15,080 bases of DNA from Ophiocordyceps camponoti-saundersi (nom. inval.) (lineage: Eukaryota > Ascomycota > Sordariomycetes > Hypocreales > Ophiocordycipitaceae): the NCBI GenBank assembly GCA_003339415.1, contig PDHQ01000583.1:1-15080 (forward strand), given 5' to 3'. The position numbers and the translations under genes are program-made. Under the pieces are notes generated by a model. It was given only the letters and a program-made list of their open reading frames with translations. It did not search any database and had not been told where the DNA came from. The stretch's first letter is position 1. Every line of letters starts with the position of its first letter. Positions 8,447 through 15,080 of this stretch are shown here, one piece after another.

Positions 8447-10285
8447 TTATAAATCCCGCGCTTATAGCGACGCGGATATAAACCTCTTATTCTTATATTA
8501 TAAGCGGACTCCGCTCCTTCTATTACCTTATAGTAATAGCCTTAAGCCGCGCTTAAAGCGACTTTAGGGGGGAGGGTAACGCTATATAAGTTAATCGTAA
8601 TTATAAAAAATTTTTACCCGGAATATAGCTTTACTCCGAATTATAATAAACTCGGACCTAAAAGTTTACTATACCTCTTACTTTATTAAAAGCTAAGGCG
8701 AGTATTAGTAAGATTATTTTAAAAGATACCTTAGTTTTTATATAAGTAATTATTAAATAAATAGTAAAGTTTAAAAAGGTCTAAGGAGGCGCCCCTTTTA
8801 CTTTAACTTTATTAATTAATAATATTTTTTTAGCTATTATAACTATAATTTCCTCTTTTTTTTATAGCTTTAGGGGGAGCGGAATTTCTTTAATATAAGC
8901 TATAATTATAGCTAAAATATTAAAGAAAACTATTAAAAAATAAGTTCTTAAGTAATATAAGCGTTAGCTTATAATTTACTTTAACTTTATTATTACTTTA
9001 TTTTAAGTTTAAGGCTTTAAAATAACTATAATAAATATTAATTATAAATTTTATAAGTAAAGCTAAGCTCTTATAGTAAGGAAATTACCTAGCGGTAATA
9101 TTATAATAATATTCTAAAATATTATTTATAAGCTTTAATCTAATCTAAGGTAGCTTTATATTATTTTTAGAGAAAAGGTATATTTAATTAGCGGAGGTTA
9201 TATTTTTATTATAAAAGGGGTACTAGCGTAAGCTTTATAGTAAAGCGGTAAGGAAGCTTTTTAAAAAAAGATTAAGTTTTCGAATAAGGTTTTAATAATA
9301 TAATTATATATAAAAAGATATTATTTAAAAACTTAGTAAAATTTCTTTATAATTATTATTAATAATATAATAAATATAAACTAGATTTATAATAAAGATA
9401 TAATAATATAAGTAAAGATTTTTAATATAAAACCTTATAAGCTAAAAGTTTAACTTTAATAATATTTTAAGTATTATTAGCTTAAATATATTACTAAATA
9501 TTATATAGCGAAGCTATAATATAGCTAATACTCCGCTTTTTTATATATAAAAAGTAAATTAGCTTATTTTATAATATATAAAAAAAAACTATATTATTAC
9601 TTTTTTTATTAAGGGACTTATTTTAAGTAAAGTTAACTTTACCTTAAGATAAGAGTAACGTAGGATTAAGCGAAAAATATTTATATTTCTTAACTTTAAA
9701 AATTTATAAATCGGAACTTTATATATATTACCTCTCCTCCCCCTTTAGCGCTAACTAAAGTTTAGTAATAGCTAAGGCGGAAACGCTAAAAAGCGAATAT
9801 AATAGCTTCGCCTCTAACCCCCTCTCTAAACTTATTTATAGCTCCGCCGCGATAATTAGGCCGCTTTTTAAAACTAGCTATTATAAAGTTTATTATAAGC
9901 TAGTAAAACTTTTATATATTTCTTAGTTATATTAATAAAGCCTTAATTAAATAGATTATTTAAGATATTATAATTAAGCGTAGAGATTTAGTTTATAATA
10001 ATAACGATATTTAGGAAAATAAGTAGCTATATAGATTTTATACTAAACTTAGATTACGCGCATTTTTATTACCGTAAACTCTATTTTAGAGGAAATATTA
10101 GCTTCCTAATTACTTATTATTATTAGACTTATTTAAGGTATAAAGTGCTAAGTGCGGACCTAGTTTAGCTTTAAATTAAGATAACGCTTAAGGGGAGGGT
10201 TTTACTTTAAGTTCTTCGGTTTTTCTTACTTTTAGAATATATATAGGATAGTTCTAAGCTATATTAAGCATACTAGCATATAAAT

Positions 10286-10305
10286 ATTATTATTATTATT
10301 ATTAT
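10286..10305. repeat. (ATT)n microsatellite
   Basis: Six full ATT units plus two bases form a short perfect trinucleotide run within AT-rich DNA. It has no evident function. Confidence 0.9.
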
Positions 10306-10873
10306 AAAATAGTTACTTTTAAAAAAACTATTAAGTATTTACTTAAGATTAAGTTTATTAAGCTAAATATTAATCCTTATATTACTTTTATTCTTTTCGC
10401 GCTAAAGCTATATTTAATAGCTTATTATTTTTATATTAATTATAAATAAATAAATAATTATTTTAAAAGTTAGATTTTACTTACTCTTTTTTTAAAAAAT
10501 ATAATATTTAGCTATTAAGAGGCAGAATAATTTTTAAAAATTAATATTATATAAGTATTTTATTATCTTTACCTTAACTTTAATTTTAAGTATTTTATAG
10601 CTTTTTATATAAAGTTTAATATATTCTGCTAGCTTATTCTCTTATTTAGCCTTAAGCTAAAATTAGCTAAATTTTAAAACTTTATTAATATTTAATTTTA
10701 TAATCTTTATATTAATATATAAATATATATATTAATAATATAATAATTTACTTAAATAAATTATCGAGGCCGCCTATTAGATATTATCTCTCTATACCCC
10801 TTTATATTTACTATACGATATATATATAGAGGATAATATAGATATAGGGAAGCCTCTAACGAAATATATATTA

Positions 10874-10909
10874 CTACCTAAGTTATACCTCGTACGACTT
10901 AGAAGGTAG
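10874..10909. repeat. Imperfect inverted repeat
   Basis: CTACCTAAGT (10874-10883) faces ACTTAGAAGGTAG (10897-10909). They pair except for three unpaired bases in the right arm, leaving a 13-base loop. It lies in a relatively GC-rich islet. It could be a remnant of a structured transposon end, but a chance origin is not excluded. Confidence 0.4.
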
Positions 10910-11272
10910 GAGGTAGCTTAGATAAGAAGAAGGAGGGTATAGAAGTAAAGTATTATCTAGCTATATAGCCGCTCTTCCTCGTATAATAAAGGAAAGGTAT
11001 TTATCTCTAATTATACTTAATTTAAGTTACCTTTACTTTCTCTTACCTATACGTACGTATAAAAATTACTTAATACTAATTAATAGTTATATTAGTTATT
11101 ATTAGTTAATTATAAATTAGCTAAAATAACGAGATAAGTATTATATAATACTAAAAAGCCTCTATACTTACTATTAACCGATACTTATATTTTTACCTTA
11201 TTTCTTAATATTAGTTTTTACCGAAAAGCTATTTTTACCTAGTACTATTATTATATATATATTATATTACTC

Positions 11273-11530
11273 TAGGGACCTATAAGGTATCTAAGCATAT
11301 AAAGGGTAGGAAGAGGGGAAAAACCGGGCCGGGCCTAGGGGAAAACCCCTTACTAAGTAATCGGTAGCTAGTAAGGTAAGAATAGTAAGTAGGGAGAGGG
11401 TGCTATAGCGGGCCTCGTGCTAGTCTACTAAGTTATAGTAGCGGGTTTAAGGTAAAATAAGCTAGGGTTTAGGGGTCGCTAAGATAAAAGCGGCCGCGAA
11501 CCTTAGCCGCGGAAGGGTAAATATAAGCTA
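11273..11530. other. GC-richer islet in the RIP-type block, no gene
   Basis: This is the least AT-rich part of the right-hand block, with GGGCCGGGCC, a short hairpin AGGGG-AAAA-CCCCT (11337-11350), a CTACTA/TAGTAG stem (11425-11430 with 11436-11441) and a GCGGCCGCG site near 11490. Three CpA/TpG steps survive, all as GCA or TGC. It precedes the degenerate frame at about 12030-12878 by roughly 500 bp, so it may be the leader or terminal repeat of the same dead element. That link is a guess. Confidence 0.4.
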
Positions 11531-12029
11531 GAACCTTAGTAAAGGAAGGAAATATATATTATTATAAAATAAAAAAGTATATATTAGTATATATTATAGC
11601 GCCTTATAATTAATAAGTAAGCTACTATAAAATATAAAATCTTATAGCTTATATAGCGCGGGGCCTTTTTTTTTTATAAATAATATTAACTTTAATTTCC
11701 TTTATTACGATAATAATAGCTTATAATTATAATATAAAAACTAATAATAAATAAGCTACGCCTTATAATAGTTATATTTCTAAACTTACTTAAGATTATA
11801 TTTACTATTTATACGCTAGCTATTAGGATTAGCTAAATAAGTTATATCTTATCTAAGCTATATATTAATAAAATTAAGCTAATATTTAATAATTACGAAC
11901 GCGCGCGTATATATTACTTATACTTAGATAAATTTTACTTATATACTTATATATCCTTAGCTTAAAGATAATATTATAAAGCTATATACTATATAAGCTA
12001 AGTATTATAATAAGTAATAAAAATTTAGA
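11531..12029. other. AT-rich RIP-type DNA, no gene
   Basis: No intact frame or RNA gene is seen. From about 11823 the same reading frame as the degenerate ORF to the right can be followed with scattered TAA/TAG stops, so the dead element may begin here. No CpA or TpG is found by eye. Confidence 0.45.
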
Positions 12030-12878
12030 GAGGTATAAGCTATAGCTAAAAAAGATCTTATTTTAATTTAAGATTTAAGCTAAAGCTATATTTATAAGAA
12101 TATAATCGAAGTAAGGAACGCTTTAGGGGGTATCTATACTAAGGTTATAAAAGAGGTAAAAGAGGCGGAAAAAAAAGGGGGGGAGATATCTATCTCCGTG
12201 CTTAAATTAATCTACGCTACCTTAAAATAAGTTAATATTTATATTAATTAATAAATTTTAAGTTTTATAAATATAGCTTATAATATACTAAACTTAAGTA
12301 AGAAGGTAGTAGTAATATTTAAAAAGCTAAGAGGGCTAGCTTAAGCTCCGCTTAAGGTAAAGGTAGATATAACTTATAAGGTAAGCGGGACGCGTAAGCT
12401 AATAATAACGAAGCTTACTAAAGCGGCGCTTATAGCGCTTTTAAAAAGTAAAGGTAAGAAATAGATATCTCTTATTATAGTCTAAACGCGCCCTATTAAG
12501 AAAAAGGCTTATACTACGCTTAAAACTTTTATAATTATATTAAATATAAATAATAATAACGATAACTTATTACTTATTCTTACTATTAACTTAAAATATT
12601 TATATTTTACTAAGGTATATTTTAAGAAAAGCGAAAAAGGGAGCTTACGCTAAGTTAGTTTTAGTAATAATAAAGTTTTAAAATTAGAAGCTATGCTAGC
12701 GCTAAATATAGTAAAGATAAGCTTAATTAGTAAGGGGGTAGCTAAGTTACTTATAATAAAAAAAACCCTAGTTAAGGTAGCGGCCGCTATAGCGGCTACT
12801 AATACTTATATAGCTATAATAAACTATAATATTATTATAATAAGGATAGATTTAGCTAAGTCTTATATTTTTTAAACG
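12030..12878 (+). pseudogene. Degenerate reading frame, possible dead retroelement
   Basis: One frame stays readable for over 250 codons in a region where other frames are riddled with stops. From 12108 to 12692 I count seven in-frame stops, all TAA or TAG, the types expected when Gln or Trp codons are hit by C-to-T change. Decoded pieces look protein-like, for example VRNALGGIYTKVIKEVKEAE and a Lys/Arg-rich stretch near 12390-12470. The stop-free tail (12693-12875) contains ISLISKGVAKLL, which resembles the segment after the active site of retroviral-type aspartic proteases. The catalytic Asp-Ser/Thr-Gly motif is not present where it should be (Leu-Asn-Ile-Val instead), so the protease reading is weak. 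A gag-protease remnant of an LTR retrotransposon is the best guess. It is certainly not a working gene. Confidence 0.3.
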
Positions 12879-14770
12879 CTTAAAGTTACCTTATTTTAAG
12901 TTACCTAATAAGCTAATATTAGCTAGGAGTTTTAATTAGTTAGTCTCTAATATAACTTACTTCTTACTAACTTAAAGTTACTAAAAAAGTATAAACTTAA
13001 GCTATATTTTAGCAGAGTATTAAGGAGGCGCGGGGGGCTCCGCGGTTATAAGTTATCGCTGAAATATCTAAAAATCTTAGGGTTAAATAAGTTATTTTTT
13101 AATAAGAATAATAAACTAATACTAATAATAATTACTCCTAATAGCACGCGGCCTACTATTATACTAAATTCTATTATTATTTTAAGCTTATTTTAGCGAT
13201 AAGTAACTTTACCTAAGCTAGTTATTATTTTAAGCTTATCGTAATAGTAAGTAATTACTTTATAGCTAACTATTACGCCGAACTTATTATAAGCTACCGC
13301 GCTAATAGTAATTCTAAGTAGGACGCGCTTTACCTTAAGTTTTAATAGCTTTACGCTAAGTAAATTTACGTTATAAGGCTAGCGTTAGTCCGCGGTTACT
13401 TTTACTAATAAGGTAGCTAGAGAAATTAAGGAGTTATTAAATAAAAAAGGAGATAATAACTTAAACTTAATAAATATAGATTCCCTTAAAATATAAAATA
13501 AATTATAGATAAGGTAAGTAAATTAATAATATTATAATTATAATAATTTATATAAAATAAGGCTATATCTAGCTTTAGTTAAACTTAAGAATATTAGCGT
13601 AAAAAATATTAGTAAGCTAAAATTAATATAAATTAGTATATTAAAGTATTTACTTCGTAATTATAATTACTAATAAGTAATAATTAAGCTTTAATTATAA
13701 TTTAATATTAAAAAAAATAAGCTAAGGTAATTTATAACGCTATTTAATTAGTTAAGAGTATTAAAAAAGTAAATAATAAGTATTTTTTAATCTAATACTA
13801 TACTAATATAAAAGGGAGATTATTTCTAATACGCGCTTATAAAAGAGGAACTCTCTAAAACTAATTTTACTTATATAAAGTTATATAATTATAATATTAA
13901 TATATTTTAGTAAATCTCTATATCTCTTAAGTAACTTCGCCTTATTAAGGTAAGGTAGGAAATTAGAAAGAAATAAGGTAAGCTTAGAATATCTTATATA
14001 TAGCTAATTTTCAGAGTCCTCTTACTATATTTTCTAATCTTAGCGGAGAAGGTTAATTATAAACTTCTTATTAGGGGGTAATATATTATATCTTATTTAT
14101 ATTCGGACTTAATATATATATTTTTTTAGTAGCTACTTAGCTTTTTATTATCTTATTAGTTAATAAAGGGGGAAGCGCGATAAGAACTTTAAGATATTTT
14201 TAAAAGCGGTTTAGATTTTATTTAATATTATTATATCCTCTAAATAGCGAAAAATATTAATTTTCCTTTTATTTAAGTAAAAGTTAAGTAAGGGAACTTA
14301 AAACTTAGCTTTAAAATAATAAATAAGCGTAGCTTTATAAGCTTTAAATATTATCTTAAAGTAATATAACTATTTTAATTTTAGGGCTTTAGCTAAGCTT
14401 AGTAAGTTTCTACTTATAAGGGTAATAATATAAAATATAATAATAATATATACGATAAGTAACCGGATAACTTTTATATAAAGTTTATAAGCCCGGGTAA
14501 GGGGGTAACTTTAGGTAAAGGCGGATAAGAGGGAAAGGGCGAGGTTTTAGCGGAGAAGCTTAGTACGTATAATTCGTAAATAAGGTTTCTATTATAGTTA
14601 CTAATAAATCTAAACGCTTAGAAGTCTTATTTTAGAAATAGGGTAAATTTAGTAATCCCTTAATTAAACTAAGTTTATCTTTAAAATATATTTTTAGGAA
14701 AAATATATAAGCTTGCTTTTCTCTAGCTTAAATTCTATATTATAATCGCGCGCTTATTAGGGTTCGAAAA
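12879..14770. other. RIP-type DNA right of the degenerate frame, no intact gene
   Basis: About 1.9 kb with TAA/TAG in every frame and five CpA/TpG dinucleotides by eye (13013, 13070, 13145, 14012, 14714). GC-bearing pockets lie at 13020-13070, 13260-13400 and 14485-14560. If the frame to the left is gag-protease, a reverse transcriptase would be expected here, but I could not read any of its conserved motifs. No terminal repeat matching the left side was found. Confidence 0.5.
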
Positions 14771-14931
14771 AAATCACGGGGTTAAAAAATCACTTATAAG
14801 TAATATAATTTTTCGTGATTTAAATCACCGATTTTTGCTTAGTAAGTGATTTTTTATAATTTAAATTACTAGCGTGAAAAAATCACTTATAAGTGATTTT
14901 TTTAGAGATAATTTAAATCATAAGTTTATAA
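14771..14931. repeat. Palindromic TCAC/GTGA islet that escaped CpA loss
   Basis: Eight TCAC/GTGA tetramers lie within 14774-14896, at 14774, 14790, 14815, 14825, 14846, 14874, 14883 and 14893, four in each orientation. There is a perfect 26-bp palindrome at 14877-14902, centred on CTTATAAG. Its first 18 bases recur at 14784-14801, and its second half recurs at 14843-14855. GTGATTTAAATCAC (14815-14828) is another perfect palindrome. CpA and TpG are frequent here, unlike the rest of the right-hand block. It could be a small transposon derivative (MITE) or the inverted ends of one. Confidence 0.85.
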
Positions 14932-15080
14932 TTTTTATAATTTTTTTAAAAAAATAATTATTTAATATTTTAAATAAAAGAAAGAAAAAGGTAAGTAATA
15001 TAAAAAGGTTTTTAAGTATAATTACTCTTATAAAAAGTTAAGAAAAGTAAAAAAAATAAAAAATATTAATAAGTAAAAAA
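14932..15080. other. AT-rich tail, no gene
   Basis: The last 150 bases return to A/T runs without CpA or TpG and contain no feature. The window ends inside this DNA. Confidence 0.7.

Larger units (their letters stand above)
8447..11272. other. RIP-type DNA with scattered GC islets, no intact gene
   Basis: This stretch alternates AT-rich DNA with islets that keep G+C but lack CpA, for example 8455-8580, 8770-8880, 9725-9870 and 10770-10990. Short palindromes occur in the islets, such as AGCGGA-C-TCCGCT (8503-8515) and TTAAGC-CGC-GCTTAA (8542-8556). Stops (TAA/TAG) are dense in all frames. It most likely comprises decayed transposable elements with GC-rich originals; no domain can be recognised. 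Confidence 0.55.

Noticed and set aside
9478..9610. Tyr-rich decoded stretch as a mutated zinc knuckle of a LINE gag
   Set aside because: Cys-to-Tyr change by TGC to TAC is plausible, but the CX2CX4HX4C spacing could not be matched in any frame.
11421..11445. Anticodon-arm-like stem CTACTA/TAGTAG
   Set aside because: The loop has five bases instead of seven and no acceptor, D or T arm accompanies it.
12693..12875. Sixty-codon open frame as a real small gene
   Set aside because: It is a stop-free piece of a longer frame with many TAA/TAG stops; composition and Ile/Lys bias fit a mutated element.
14759..14770. tRNA B-box-like GGGTTCGAA
   Set aside because: The motif does not continue to the consensus ATCC, and no A box or cloverleaf can be drawn around it.
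225..15080. Mitochondrial DNA, because of the high AT content
   Set aside because: No mitochondrial protein, rRNA or tRNA gene is visible, a nuclear spliced TFIIH gene is present, and CpA-specific loss indicates RIP.

Overview
The window looks like nuclear DNA of a filamentous ascomycete (Pezizomycotina, probably a Sordariomycete). It holds one intact spliced gene inside a long block of DNA that appears destroyed by repeat-induced point mutation (RIP). The evidence is a 56-bp fungal-type intron, a TFIIH subunit of filamentous-fungal type, and almost total loss of CpA/TpG with excess TpA outside the gene. The class-level assignment is inference.

Layout: 1-224 is a tandem array of an 8-bp unit, cut by the window edge. 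225-795 is AT-rich RIP-type DNA with no gene. 796-1138 is normal-composition upstream DNA that opens with a TCACGTGA palindrome and a cluster of GC-rich inverted repeats. 1139-3123 is tfb1 (TFIIH p62/Tfb1), two exons encoding 642 residues. From 3124 composition collapses to AT-rich, CpA-free DNA that continues almost to the window end. Inside it, 3229-5796 carries a nested set of direct and inverted repeats that look like degraded transposon ends. About 12030-12878 carries a stop-riddled reading frame that may be a dead retroelement. 14771-14931 is a short palindromic islet rich in TCAC/GTGA that is not CpA-depleted. No RNA gene, CRISPR array or second intact gene was seen.

Only tfb1 is likely to make a product: a core subunit of TFIIH, used in RNA polymerase II initiation and nucleotide excision repair. 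The rest reads as a graveyard of repeats, possibly pericentromeric, subtelomeric or an AT-isochore; the sequence does not decide which. I found no clear new gene system. The strongest unexplained signals are (a) survival of CpA almost only in GCA/TGC context, (b) the abrupt edges of the intact gene island, (c) the palindromic islet near the right end and (d) the nested repeat structure. All counts were made by eye.
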